From: Pelagibius sp050330205
GTDB lineage: Bacteria > Pseudomonadota > Alphaproteobacteria > Kiloniellales > Kiloniellaceae
NCBI GenBank assembly: GCA_050330205.1
Contig: JBHJOA010000027.1
Location: 18,175-82,174 of the forward strand
DNA: 64,000 nucleotides
Reading direction: 5' to 3'
Of this stretch, positions 55,974 through 64,000 are shown piece by piece (positions within the stretch are counted from its first letter, which is position 1; the number at the start of each line of letters is the position of its first letter). The notes beneath the pieces were generated by a model. That model ran no database searches. It was not told where the DNA came from and was given only the letters and a program-made list of their open reading frames with translations. Position numbers and translations under genes: made by a program.

Positions 55974-56735
55974 ATGACATTGGGGCTTTTCGATCTCGCA
56001 GGACCGCTGCTGTCGTGGCTCGACCAGGCGCTGTCTGCCGTGCTGCCGGCGGCAGGGCGCCTGGTACTCTGGGGCCTGGTGGCCGCGGTGTTCTCCATGG
56101 GGCTCTACGCAGCCCTGTCGCCGCAGCAGCGCCTGCGCCGCGTGCGCGACCAGGCCGTCCAGGCGCGCCGCGCCCTCGACGGCTACGAGGGCAGCTTCGC
56201 CGGGGCGCGGCCGCTGATGGCGGCCATGTTCGCCGCCGCCATGAAGCAGTTGGCGCTGGTGCTGGCGCCGGCGCTGCTGGCGTCGCTGCCGCTGCTGTTC
56301 ATGCTCGCCTGGCTGCACGGCGCCTTCGGCTATGCCTTGCCGCAGCAGGGGGTGAACCTGCGCACCCTGCCGCCCGGCTACGAGGCGACGCTGCGGCCCG
56401 GCGACCCGGCGCCCGATGTCGCGCCCGATGCAGCGAGGGCGCTCGAAGCGCCGCCATCACTGGAGGTGCGCGACGGGCGTGGCCGCATCGTCGAGCAGCG
56501 GCCCCTCAGTGCGCCGGTTACCATGCTGCACAAGGAGCGGTGGTGGAACCTGCTGATCGCCAACCCGATCGGCTACCTCGCCGAGGACAGCCCTCTGGAA
56601 TGGGTCGAAATCGACCTGCCGCGCCAGGAGGTGCTGCCGCTCGGGCCCTGGTGGCTGCGCACCTGGGAGTTCGTGTTCTTCACCACGCTGGTGGCCGCCG
56701 CCTTCGCCATCAAGCTGCTGTTCCGGCTGGTATGA
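55974..56735 (+). CDS. integral membrane protein, DUF106/insertase-like topology
   Basis: A 253-aa protein. A first membrane helix (about 29-48) is followed by a basic coiled-coil hairpin (QQRLRRVRDQAVQARRALDG, 51-70). A second helix (LALVLAPALLASLPLLFML, 93-111, then AWLHGAFGY), an extracytoplasmic segment of about 110 residues and a C-terminal helix (233-252) follow. The helix, coiled coil, PLLFMLAWLHG order resembles the Oxa1-superfamily DUF106/EMC3 group, which is inference from topology. It precedes the sulfotransferase with an ATGA overlap. Confidence 0.6.
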   Translation: MTLGLFDLAGPLLSWLDQALSAVLPAAGRLVLWGLVAAVFSMGLYAALSPQQRLRRVRDQAVQARRALDGYEGSFAGARPLMAAMFAAAMKQLALVLAPALLASLPLLFMLAWLHGAFGYALPQQGVNLRTLPPGYEATLRPGDPAPDVAPDAARALEAPPSLEVRDGRGRIVEQRPLSAPVTMLHKERWWNLLIANPIGYLAEDSPLEWVEIDLPRQEVLPLGPWWLRTWEFVFFTTLVAAAFAIKLLFRLV

Positions 56736-57874
56736 GCACGACCGTCGAGGCCGCCACCGACCTCCGGGCCGAAGCGCGCCTGGAAGCCTTCCGGGTGACG
56801 CCCTGGGTGCATCACTGCGGCCGGCTGGTGCACCGCCACCGCCGCCTCTGGATCGCCCTCGGCAATCTCGAAACCCGACTGCGTGCCGCCGACATCGAGG
56901 ACATCGCCGTCGAGCGGCCGGTCTTCGTCTGCGGCCTCGCCCGCGCCGGCACCACCATCCTGCTGGAGACCCTGGCGCGTCACCCGCATCTCGGCAGCCA
57001 CCGCTACCGCGACGACCCCTTCGTGTTCACGCCGATGTTCTGGAATCGCTTCCTCGCCCGCCTGCCGGACCAGGGCGGCACGCCGGCCGAGCGCGCCCAC
57101 GGCGACGGCATCGCGGTGACGTCGGACAGCCCGGAGGCCTTCGAGGAGGCGATCTGGATGGCATTCTTCGAGGACCTGCACGACCCGCGGCGCCCGGCCG
57201 TGCTAGATGCCGACACCTCGTGCCCGCCCTTCGAGGCCTTCCTGCGCGACCACATCCGCAAGCTGCTGTGGGTGCGCGGTCGCCGGCGCTACCTCGCCAA
57301 GGCGAACTACCACGTCACCCGCATGGCCTACCTGCTGAAGCTGTTTCCCGACGCCCGCTTCGTGGTGCCGCTGCGGGCACCGCAAGCGCACATCGCCTCG
57401 CTGGCAAAGCAGCACCGCCTGTTCTGCGCCGGCGAGCGCCGCCACCCGCGGGCGCTGGAGCATATGCGGCGTATCGGCCACTTCGAGTTCGGCCTCGACC
57501 GCCGGCCGATCAACGTCGGCGACGGCGCCGCCGAGGCGATCCTCGCGGCCTTCCACGACGGCGACGACCTGCGCGGCTGGGCGCTGTACTGGGCCAGCCT
57601 GCACGGCTGGCTGGCCCGGCGGCTGGAGGCCGACGCGGCGCTGCGCGCGGCGGTGAAGGTGGTGCGCTTCGAGGACCTCTGCCGCGCGCCGCGCGAGACC
57701 CTGACGGGCATCTTCGAGCACTGCGCGCTGCCCGACAGCGGGGTCCTGGTCGAGGAGGCGGCATCGCGGATGCGGGCGCCGACCTACTACCGTCCTGATT
57801 TCGATCCGGACGAACGCGACCTCATCGACGCGATCACCGGCCCGGCCGCCCGGCGCTTCGGCTATGGTGACTAG
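56732..57874 (+). CDS. PAPS-dependent sulfotransferase-family protein
   Basis: A 380-aa cytoplasmic P-loop sulfotransferase (Sulfotransfer_3-like). The 5'-phosphosulfate loop is VCGLARAGTTILLETLARHP (about 65-85). The 3'-phosphate region includes FVVPLRAPQAHIASLAKQHRL, and VVRFEDLCRAPRETL is the conserved late motif. It transfers sulfate from PAPS to an unknown acceptor. It is the last gene of the ASST-like cluster, and its TAG stop is supplied by the tip of a 136-bp inverted repeat. Confidence 0.82.
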   Translation: MSTTVEAATDLRAEARLEAFRVTPWVHHCGRLVHRHRRLWIALGNLETRLRAADIEDIAVERPVFVCGLARAGTTILLETLARHPHLGSHRYRDDPFVFTPMFWNRFLARLPDQGGTPAERAHGDGIAVTSDSPEAFEEAIWMAFFEDLHDPRRPAVLDADTSCPPFEAFLRDHIRKLLWVRGRRRYLAKANYHVTRMAYLLKLFPDARFVVPLRAPQAHIASLAKQHRLFCAGERRHPRALEHMRRIGHFEFGLDRRPINVGDGAAEAILAAFHDGDDLRGWALYWASLHGWLARRLEADAALRAAVKVVRFEDLCRAPRETLTGIFEHCALPDSGVLVEEAASRMRAPTYYRPDFDPDERDLIDAITGPAARRFGYGD

Positions 57875-58006
57875 AGCACTTTCCGGCCAGATTGAACCAT
57901 TCTGACGGAGCGGGTTTGGCGCAAACCCGCCCGTCCCTCCGGGTTTGCGAGCGGCGACCGCCCCTCGCAAACAGAATTGCTTCAATCTGGTCGGAAAGTG
58001 CTCTAG
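57871..58006. repeat. 136-bp inverted repeat between convergent genes
   Basis: The outer arms (57871-57896 and 57981-58006) are 26-bp inverted copies starting CTAGAGCACTTTCCG, with a single mismatch. Inside are the smaller stems GCGGGTTTG/CAAACCCGC and GTTTGCGAG/CTCGCAAAC. The CTAG at each tip supplies the stop codon of each convergent gene (57872-57874 and 58003-58005). It can also act as a bidirectional terminator. It resembles palindromic repeats dispersed in alphaproteobacterial genomes. Confidence 0.85.
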
Positions 58007-59628
58007 CTGCGCGCGCCGGACGCGGGGCGGTACTGGTAGAGCCAGGTTTCGCTGAGCGGCTCCCGCCCGAGCGCCAGGTACATCCGCAGTTCCACCGGCT
58101 CGTCGCCCTCGGCGGCAAGGTCGAAGACGGCGCGCCAGCGCGCGGTGCCGGGCACCGGCTCGGCGAAGACGCCGGAAATCCCGCCGCGCGAGGCGGCGAT
58201 CTTCGGCTCCGGCTCGCTGTCCTCGGGCAGCCGGGGCAGTCGGCCGCCGTCGAATTCGACGACGAACTTCACCAGCCCTGCCGGGCGCGGTTGACCGGGC
58301 TGGCCGCCGCGGCCGATGCGGGTGGCGGCGACGCGCGCGATCTCGCGGGGCGGGTAGGGCTCGTCGGCCAGCCAGTGCAGTCGGTAGCGCAGACGGTAGC
58401 GGCTGCCGGCCGTCGCCGGGTCGCGCGGCACCCAGAAGGCGACGATGTTGTCGTGGATCTCGTCGTCGGTGGGAATCTCCACCAGCTGCACGGCGCCGGG
58501 GCCCCAGGGTTCCAGCGGCTCGACCCAGAGGCTGGGGCGGCGCTCGTAGCGCACGCCGTCGAGGTAGTTCTCGAAATCGCGGTCGCGCTGCATCAGTCCG
58601 AAGCCGCGCGGATTGTCGTCGGCGAAGGCCGAGACGGTCACCCGCTCCGGGTTGTTGAGCGGCCGCCAGAGGCGCTCGCCGCTGCCGGTCCAGAGGGCGA
58701 GGCCGTCGGAGTCGTGGATCTCCGGGCGCCAGTCCTCGCGGTAGCGCCGGCTGCCCTCGGAGTACCAGTACATCGAGGTGAGGGGGGCGAGGCCGAGGCG
58801 TTCCACATCCCGGCGCAGGAAGAGGTTCTTCTCGATCTCCATCACCACGCCGTCGCCGCGCGTGAGGGAGAAGCGGTAGGCCCCGGTGAGGCCGGGGCCG
58901 TCGAGCAGGGCATAGACGGTAACGGCGGATCCGGGGTCGGCGGCCGGGGCGATATAGAACTCGGTGAAGTCGGGAAACTCTTCCGGCGCCGAGGCGGCGA
59001 CGTCGAGGGCGATGCCGCGCGCCGAGATGCCGTACTGGTCCAGCTCGCCGATGGCGCGGAAGTAGGAGGCGCCGAGGAAGGCGACCCAGTCGTGGGTCTG
59101 CCAGTCATCGCGCGCCGTCGATTCCTGCAGGCGGAAGCCGGCGAAGCCGGAGTCCTCCGGCAGTCGGCGGGCCACCGAGTCGGCCGGCATGTCGAAGTAG
59201 CCGGGTGAATAGAGGATCTCCCGCGCCGCGCCGTCCTCGAGGGCATGCATGGTCACCGACTTGCCGAAGAACTGGCCGAGGTGGAAGAAGGTCGCCGGAT
59301 AGGCGCTGGCGTCCGCGCCGCTGCCGCCCTCGCCGTTGCCGGGCGCGAAGAGCGCGTTGTCCGGGTCGAAGCGGATCTTGCCGTGGGCGTCGTAGTCGAT
59401 CTCGGCGACCACCTCGGGCGCCGGGCGGTAGGGCGGCTGGTAGGGCCGGGCCGCCAGTTCCTGCGCCCTGGCGACCAGCGCCTCGAAGCTGAAGGGCCGC
59501 GCCGGGCCGAAGTGCAGCCCGCTGTCGCGACCCTGGGCCAGGGCCTCCAGCGTGCCGGTCAGCAGCGGCGCCGCCGCGCCGGCTCCGGCCCATTGCAACA
59601 GACGCCGTCGGGAAAAGGGTCTCGCCAT
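58003..59628 (-). CDS. periplasmic glucan biosynthesis protein, OpgD/MdoD-like
   Basis: A 541-aa exported protein. The N-terminus RPFSRRRLLQWAGAGAAA is a twin-arginine signal, as in OpgD. The body has FSFEALVARAQELAARPY, IDYDAHGKIRFDPDNALF, FHLGQFFGKSVTMH, YFDMPADSVARRLP, the acidic-rich propeller and MYWYSEGSRRYREDWRPEIHDSDGLA (cited in part: DWRPEIHDSDGLALWTGSG), all family hallmarks. It shapes osmoregulated periplasmic glucans. ATG 59628 is chosen to give the Tat signal at the N-terminus. It faces the sulfotransferase cluster across the inverted repeat; no opgH is in the window. Confidence 0.9.
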   Translation of the reverse strand: MARPFSRRRLLQWAGAGAAAPLLTGTLEALAQGRDSGLHFGPARPFSFEALVARAQELAARPYQPPYRPAPEVVAEIDYDAHGKIRFDPDNALFAPGNGEGGSGADASAYPATFFHLGQFFGKSVTMHALEDGAAREILYSPGYFDMPADSVARRLPEDSGFAGFRLQESTARDDWQTHDWVAFLGASYFRAIGELDQYGISARGIALDVAASAPEEFPDFTEFYIAPAADPGSAVTVYALLDGPGLTGAYRFSLTRGDGVVMEIEKNLFLRRDVERLGLAPLTSMYWYSEGSRRYREDWRPEIHDSDGLALWTGSGERLWRPLNNPERVTVSAFADDNPRGFGLMQRDRDFENYLDGVRYERRPSLWVEPLEPWGPGAVQLVEIPTDDEIHDNIVAFWVPRDPATAGSRYRLRYRLHWLADEPYPPREIARVAATRIGRGGQPGQPRPAGLVKFVVEFDGGRLPRLPEDSEPEPKIAASRGGISGVFAEPVPGTARWRAVFDLAAEGDEPVELRMYLALGREPLSETWLYQYRPASGARS

Positions 59629-59882
59629 GAAGATCTCGCTCAAAGGTCGGGCGGCAGCCCGCAGTGGGATGAGTCGGGCCGGCCCAAGAAGATTGGGATG
59701 GGCGGCCCCGCAGGAAAGACGCCCGAGCATGGAAATTGTTCCCTCCGCGTTGCGATGTAGTTTAATGCCGGGCTTTGCTCTAGGCGTCACCGGGGGTCGC
59801 TGCCGGGCCTGAAAGGGTAGCGATGCCAGCCTATTGCTGGCGGCAGCCCCGGGAGGCGGGCGTCAATCGGGAGACGGAGTCC

Positions 59883-62294
59883 ATGCAATCTCATGCCCAG
59901 GTGGTGGTGATCGGCGGCGGCGTCGTCGGCTGCAGCGTGCTCTACCACCTGACCAAGGCCGGCTGGCGCGACGTGGTGCTGCTGGAGCGCAGCGAGCTGA
60001 CGTCGGGGTCGACCTGGCACGCCGCCGGCGGCATGCACACCCTGAACAGCGATCCCAACGTCGCCAAGCTGCAAACCTACACAATCAATCTTTACAAGGA
60101 GATCGAGGCGATCTCCGGCCAGTCCTGCAGCATCCACATGCCGGGCGGGCTCATGCTGGCGGACTCGCCCGCCTGGCTGGATTTCCTGAAGGTGACCCAG
60201 GGCAAGGCGCGGGTCCTCGGCCTCGAGACCGAGCTCATTTCCATGGAAGAGGCGAAGCAGCTTCACCCCCTCATCAACGAGAAGCGCTTCCTCGGCGCGC
60301 TCCACGATCCCATGGAAGGTCATGTCGATCCGGCCGGCGTCACCCAGGCCTATGCCAAGTCCGCCCGCATCGGCGGCGCGGAGATCGAACGCTTCACCCG
60401 TGTCGTCGACCTGCAGCCGACCGCCGAGGGTTGGGACGTCATCACCGACAAGGGCACCGTGAAGGCCGAGCACGTGGTCAACTGCGGCGGCCTCTGGGCG
60501 CGCGAGGTCGGACGCATGGTCGGGCTGGAGCTGCCGGTGCTGGCCATGGAACACCACTACCTCATCACCGACGAGATGCCGGAAGTGACCGGGCGCGACA
60601 AGGAATTGCCGCACTGCATCGACTTCGGCGCCGAGATCTACATGCGCCAGGAGCACGGCGGCCTCGTCATGGGCACCTACGAGCGCAACTGCGTGCCGTG
60701 GTCGCCGAAGCAGACGCCGTGGGATTTCGGCCACGAGCTGCTGCCGCCCGACCTCGACCGCATCTCCGGTAACCTGGCGATGGCCTTCGACCACTTCCCG
60801 GCGCTGGAGGCGGCCGGCATCAAGCAGGTCATCAACGGCCCCTTCACCTTTGCGCCCGACGGCAACCCGCTGGTCGGGCCGGTGCGCGGCCTGAAGAACT
60901 TCTGGGTCGCCTGCGGCGTCATGGCCGGCTTCAGCCAGGGCGGCGGCGTCGGCCTCGCGCTCTCCAACTGGATGGTGGAGGGCGATCCGGGCTTCGACGT
61001 CTTTGCCATGGACGTGGCGCGATTCGGCGATTACGCGACCCTTGCCTACACCAACGCCAAGGTGCGCGAGAACTACGGCCGCCGCTTCAGGATCACCTTT
61101 CCGAACGAGGAGCTGCCGGCGGCGCGCCCGCTGCGCACCACGGCGATCTACGACCGCCTGAAGGACGAGAATGCCGTGTTCGGCGCTTCCTATGGCATGG
61201 AGCACGCCTTGTGGTTCGCGCCCAAAGGCGCCGAGCCCATGGAGACGCCGACCTACCGCCGCTCGAACGCTTTCGAGCCCGCCAAGGCCGAGTGCAAAGC
61301 GGTGCGCGCGGCTGTCGGCATGACGGAGACGGCGATCTTCGCCAAGTACGAGGTGACGGGCCCCGAGGCCGAGGGCTGGCTCTCCCACCTGCTCACCAAC
61401 CGCATGCCGCGCGAAGGCCGCCTGGTGCTGACGCCGATGTTGAACCCCGGCGGCAGAATTATCGGCGACTTCACCGTGGCCAAGGCGGGGCCGGAGCGCT
61501 TCTTCATCTTCGGCTCGGGCATTGCCGAGGACTATCACCTGCGCTGGTTCGAGCAGCATTTGCCGGAGCGCGGTGTCCGACTGCAGTCACGCAGCCGCGA
61601 TATGCAAGGCTTCATCGTCGCCGGCCCGAACTCGCGCGCGCTGCTGGCGCGGCTCACGGACACGGACGTCTCCAACGCGGCCTTTCCCTTCATGGATTTT
61701 CGCCGCATGGATCTCGGCGTGGTCCCGGCCTGGGTCGGCCGGATCAACTTCACCGGCGACCTCGGCTACGAGCTCTGGGTGGCGCCCGACGACCTGCGCC
61801 GACTCCATGCCGACCTGTTGGCGGCCGGCGAGGACCTCGGCCTGCGTCAGTTCGGACTCCGCGCCATCCTGTCGCTGCGCTTGGAGAAGAGCTACGGCAC
61901 CTGGGCGCGCGAATACCGCCCGATCTACACCGCCGCCGAAGCGGGGCTCGACCGTTTCGTCAATATGAAGAAGAACGATTTCATCGGCCGCGACGCCGTG
62001 CTGAAAGAGATGGAGGTGGGGCCGAAGCTGAAGCTGGTCACCTTCACCGTCGACGCCGACGGCGCGGACGTGGTGGGCGACGAGCCGGTGTGGCACGACG
62101 GCAGGGTGATCGGCTGGGTCACTTCCGGCGGCTACGCGCACTGGGCCGACCGCTCGGTGGCGCTGGGCTATGTGCCGGCGGAGCTGGCCGCGGCGGACGG
62201 CGGCTTCGAGATCGAGATCCTGGGCGACCGCCGCCGGGCGAGGCTGCAACACGAACCGCTGTTCGACCCCAAACGCGAACGCATGCTGGGGTAG
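59883..62294 (+). CDS. dimethylglycine/sarcosine dehydrogenase-like flavoprotein with GcvT domains
   Basis: An 803-aa protein. Residues 1-370 are a DAO-type FAD domain with VVVIGGGVVGCSVLYHLTK. STWHAAGGM carries the His that binds FAD covalently in the mammalian enzymes. Residues about 380-800 are a GcvT-type folate domain (RAAVGMTETAIFAKYEV, YGTWAREYRPIYT, IGWVTSGGYAHW). Enzymes of this build oxidise dimethylglycine or sarcosine and pass the methyl carbon to THF. ATG 59883 follows GGGAGACGGAG. The next gene is a TRAP transporter component, which may supply the substrate. Confidence 0.9.
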   Translation: MQSHAQVVVIGGGVVGCSVLYHLTKAGWRDVVLLERSELTSGSTWHAAGGMHTLNSDPNVAKLQTYTINLYKEIEAISGQSCSIHMPGGLMLADSPAWLDFLKVTQGKARVLGLETELISMEEAKQLHPLINEKRFLGALHDPMEGHVDPAGVTQAYAKSARIGGAEIERFTRVVDLQPTAEGWDVITDKGTVKAEHVVNCGGLWAREVGRMVGLELPVLAMEHHYLITDEMPEVTGRDKELPHCIDFGAEIYMRQEHGGLVMGTYERNCVPWSPKQTPWDFGHELLPPDLDRISGNLAMAFDHFPALEAAGIKQVINGPFTFAPDGNPLVGPVRGLKNFWVACGVMAGFSQGGGVGLALSNWMVEGDPGFDVFAMDVARFGDYATLAYTNAKVRENYGRRFRITFPNEELPAARPLRTTAIYDRLKDENAVFGASYGMEHALWFAPKGAEPMETPTYRRSNAFEPAKAECKAVRAAVGMTETAIFAKYEVTGPEAEGWLSHLLTNRMPREGRLVLTPMLNPGGRIIGDFTVAKAGPERFFIFGSGIAEDYHLRWFEQHLPERGVRLQSRSRDMQGFIVAGPNSRALLARLTDTDVSNAAFPFMDFRRMDLGVVPAWVGRINFTGDLGYELWVAPDDLRRLHADLLAAGEDLGLRQFGLRAILSLRLEKSYGTWAREYRPIYTAAEAGLDRFVNMKKNDFIGRDAVLKEMEVGPKLKLVTFTVDADGADVVGDEPVWHDGRVIGWVTSGGYAHWADRSVALGYVPAELAAADGGFEIEILGDRRRARLQHEPLFDPKRERMLG

Positions 62295-62864
62295 GCGGCG
62301 GTATCCACTCCGGGCCTGCGGACAGACCGGTCTTGGGCTTTGGCCCTATCTATGGTAGCTGTATTGGCGCTACGTCACGGCGGCTGCGTGGCGGAAATTG
62401 GTATGCAGAACAATCCATTGCTGGACCAATTTCTGTTGTGATCCGCCGCTGAAGTCGTACAATATGGAAACGGTTTCCGTAATACGGCAGGCCGACCACG
62501 GTGAAAGCCCCGGTACAGGGGCGGTGGCAATGAAGATGCAACGGGGAGGAAAGCAAGTCGGCGCTTCTGGCACGTCGAGGCATATCGCTGCCGGGATCAA
62601 TGGATCCCGCAGAGGATTCCCATCCCCGAAAAGAAATCAGGCCGGGCCTTCGGGCGGCCCCAACGGGGATATGGCGTCACGCCGGCGGGAGCCGGTTCGC
62701 TTGAGCGCTCGTCCGTCGAGATCCCGGCAAAATTGGAATCGCACAAGGAGTTCCTGCGAATTGTGCTAGTTTTGGTGGGTTGGTGGCGTCAGGTACGTAA
62801 GGTCGCCCACAAACCCGGTAAGGGCCGGACCGCAATGGGTCCATAATCCCAAGGGAGGAAAGCT
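62295..62864. other. gene-free region upstream of TRAP gene
   Basis: About 570 bp without a convincing gene. It holds an 8-bp inverted repeat, AAATTGGT/ACCAATTT (62395-62402 and 62425-62432), and the perfect palindrome GGAAACGGTTTCC (62466-62478). The rest is GC-rich spacer. The long spacing suggests an independent, regulated promoter for the transporter. Confidence 0.5.
62466..62478. promoter_or_regulatory. LacI-type operator candidate upstream of TRAP transporter gene
   Basis: GGAAACGGTTTCC is a perfect 13-bp palindrome with a central G. It resembles LacI/GalR-family operators (GNAAACGNTTNC). It lies about 390 bp before the TRAP gene start, and no LacI-family gene is in the window. Confidence 0.35.
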
Positions 62865-64000
62865 GTGAAAGACACTACCGAAAACAAGACCCTGTCACGC
62901 CGCAAGCTGCTGAAGGGCGGCGCCATCGCCGCCGGCGCCACCGCCGCGAGCACCCTGGCCGCGCCCGCAGTGGTCGGCCAGGCCGCTACCGTGGTCAAGA
63001 TGCAGACCTCCTGGCCGGCGTCCGACATCTGGATGGATTTCGCCCGCCAGTACGTGGACCGGGTCGAGCAGATGTCCGGCGGTCGCCTCAAGATCGACCT
63101 TCTGCCCGCGGGTGCCGTTGTCGGCGCCTTCCAGGTGCTGGACGCGGTCAACGACGGCGTGCTCGACGCCGCGCATACCGTGCCGGTGTATTGGTACGGC
63201 AAGCACAAGGCCGCTTCGTTGTTCGGCACCGGCCCGGTGTTCGGCGGCGACGCCAACACCATGCTGGGCTGGTTCCACCAGGGCGGCGGCGATGAACTGT
63301 ACCGCGAGCTGACCCAGGACATTTTGGGCTTCAACGTGTACGGCTTCTACGGCTTCCCGATGCCGGCGCAGCCGTTCGGCTGGTTCAAGAACCCGGTGAC
63401 TACCGTCGCCGAAGTGCAGGGCTTCAAGTACCGCACCGTGGGCCTTGCCGCCGACCTGCTGCAGCGGCTCGGCATGAGCGTCGCCCAGCTGCCGGGCGGC
63501 GAGATCGTGCCGGCCATGGAGCGCGGCGTGCTCGACGCCTTCGAGTTCAACAACCCCTCGTCCGACATGCGTTTCGGCGCCCAGGACGTGGCCAAGCACT
63601 ACATCCTGTCGTCGTACCACCAGGCCTCGGAATCCTTCGAGTTCCTGTTCAACAAGGACTTCTTCGACGACCTGCCGGAAGACTTGCAAGCGGTCCTGAA
63701 GTACACGGTCGAGGCGGTCAGCACCTCCAACACCTTCCTGGCGATGGACCACTACTCGTCCGACCTGCAGAAGCTGCAGAACGAGCACGGCGTGACCGTC
63801 CACCGGACCTCGACGGAGATTCTCGACGCCCAGTTGAAAGCCTGGGACGAGCTGATCGCCGAGCTCGAACAGGACGCTTACATGAAGCGGGTTCTCGACA
63901 GCCAGCGCGCCTGGGTCGACCGGGTGGTGTTCTACGAGCTGATGAACGCTCCGGACCTGGCTTTGGCCTACAACCACTACTTCCCGGGCAAGCTGAAGCT
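62865..64000 (+). CDS. TRAP transporter substrate-binding protein (DctP-type), 3' partial
   Basis: GTG 62865 follows GGGAGG at ideal spacing. The product has a twin-arginine signal (TLSRRKLLKGGAIAAGATAA) followed by the mature part VVKMQTSWPASDIWMDFARQ. GGRLKIDLLPAGAVVGAFQVLDAV (cited in part: RLKIDLLPAGAVV), KNPVTTVAEVQGFKYRT and the conserved-Arg region are DctP-like, and the length so far is 378 codons. It runs off the window end. The periplasmic protein binds an organic acid or similar solute for the membrane subunits. Its position after the dimethylglycine-type enzyme may hint at its ligand. Confidence 0.9.
   Translation, partial: MKDTTENKTLSRRKLLKGGAIAAGATAASTLAAPAVVGQAATVVKMQTSWPASDIWMDFARQYVDRVEQMSGGRLKIDLLPAGAVVGAFQVLDAVNDGVLDAAHTVPVYWYGKHKAASLFGTGPVFGGDANTMLGWFHQGGGDELYRELTQDILGFNVYGFYGFPMPAQPFGWFKNPVTTVAEVQGFKYRTVGLAADLLQRLGMSVAQLPGGEIVPAMERGVLDAFEFNNPSSDMRFGAQDVAKHYILSSYHQASESFEFLFNKDFFDDLPEDLQAVLKYTVEAVSTSNTFLAMDHYSSDLQKLQNEHGVTVHRTSTEILDAQLKAWDELIAELEQDAYMKRVLDSQRAWVDRVVFYELMNAPDLALAYNHYFPGKLK

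Overview
The window is a GC-rich stretch from a free-living alphaproteobacterium. Gene families point to Rhodospirillales or a relative: a FYDLN-type zinc-ribbon protein, PAS_5-type proteins, a heterotetrameric sarcosine oxidase, a two-subunit NAD-dependent formate dehydrogenase, and an Entner-Doudoroff operon with no phosphofructokinase seen. No rRNA, tRNA, CRISPR array, transposase or integrase was recognised. Placement below class level is inference.

Layout. (1) 1-2.9 kb: the end of a DeoR regulator, a leftward run of four small genes (one only 48 codons), and an ExoD-like membrane protein. (2) 2.9-8.3 kb: two glutamine-synthetase-like ligases around an SDR dehydrogenase and an FGGY kinase, with a dyad-symmetric operator candidate in the divergent promoter region. 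(3) 8.5-23 kb: an oxalate-to-C1 block. It holds a GntR regulator, oxalyl-CoA decarboxylase, formyl-CoA transferase, a stand-alone ALDH1L1-type formyl-THF hydrolase domain, formate-THF ligase, a universal stress protein, a divergent SucCD-like CoA ligase and NAD-dependent formate dehydrogenase. An almost identical GTATAC-centred palindrome lies upstream of both gntR and the CoA ligase. (4) 23-36 kb: a PA2779/PA2778 pair, a diguanylate cyclase, an enolase-superfamily enzyme, an iron-type alcohol dehydrogenase, an unknown membrane protein, a Bcr/CflA transporter facing a TetR-YciI operon, a secreted unknown protein, a peroxiredoxin-like/2OG-oxygenase fusion and a PQQ-type sugar dehydrogenase. (5) 36.5-42.9 kb: zwf-pgl-edd-eda-pgi. 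(6) 42.9-52.3 kb: soxBDAG with a LysR gene, then an island bracketed by a perfect 54-bp inverted repeat, then a second SoxB-like gene facing away. The island carries two small unrelated genes and a four-hairpin REP cluster. (7) 52.3-59.7 kb: two PAS_5 paralogues, then an arylsulfotransferase-like protein, two small membrane proteins and a PAPS-type sulfotransferase, facing an OpgD-like periplasmic glucan protein. (8) 59.9-64 kb: a dimethylglycine/sarcosine dehydrogenase-like protein and the start of a TRAP substrate-binding protein, cut by the window end.

How it fits together. Oxalate would be activated by CoA transfer, decarboxylated to formyl-CoA, released as formate, and then either oxidised to CO2 with NADH formation or loaded on tetrahydrofolate. 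The sarcosine/dimethylglycine enzymes feed the same folate C1 pool from methylated glycines. The ED operon supplies central sugar catabolism. The least explained parts are the divergent SucCD pair, the 54-bp inverted-repeat island, and the sulfotransferase/OpgD neighbourhood.
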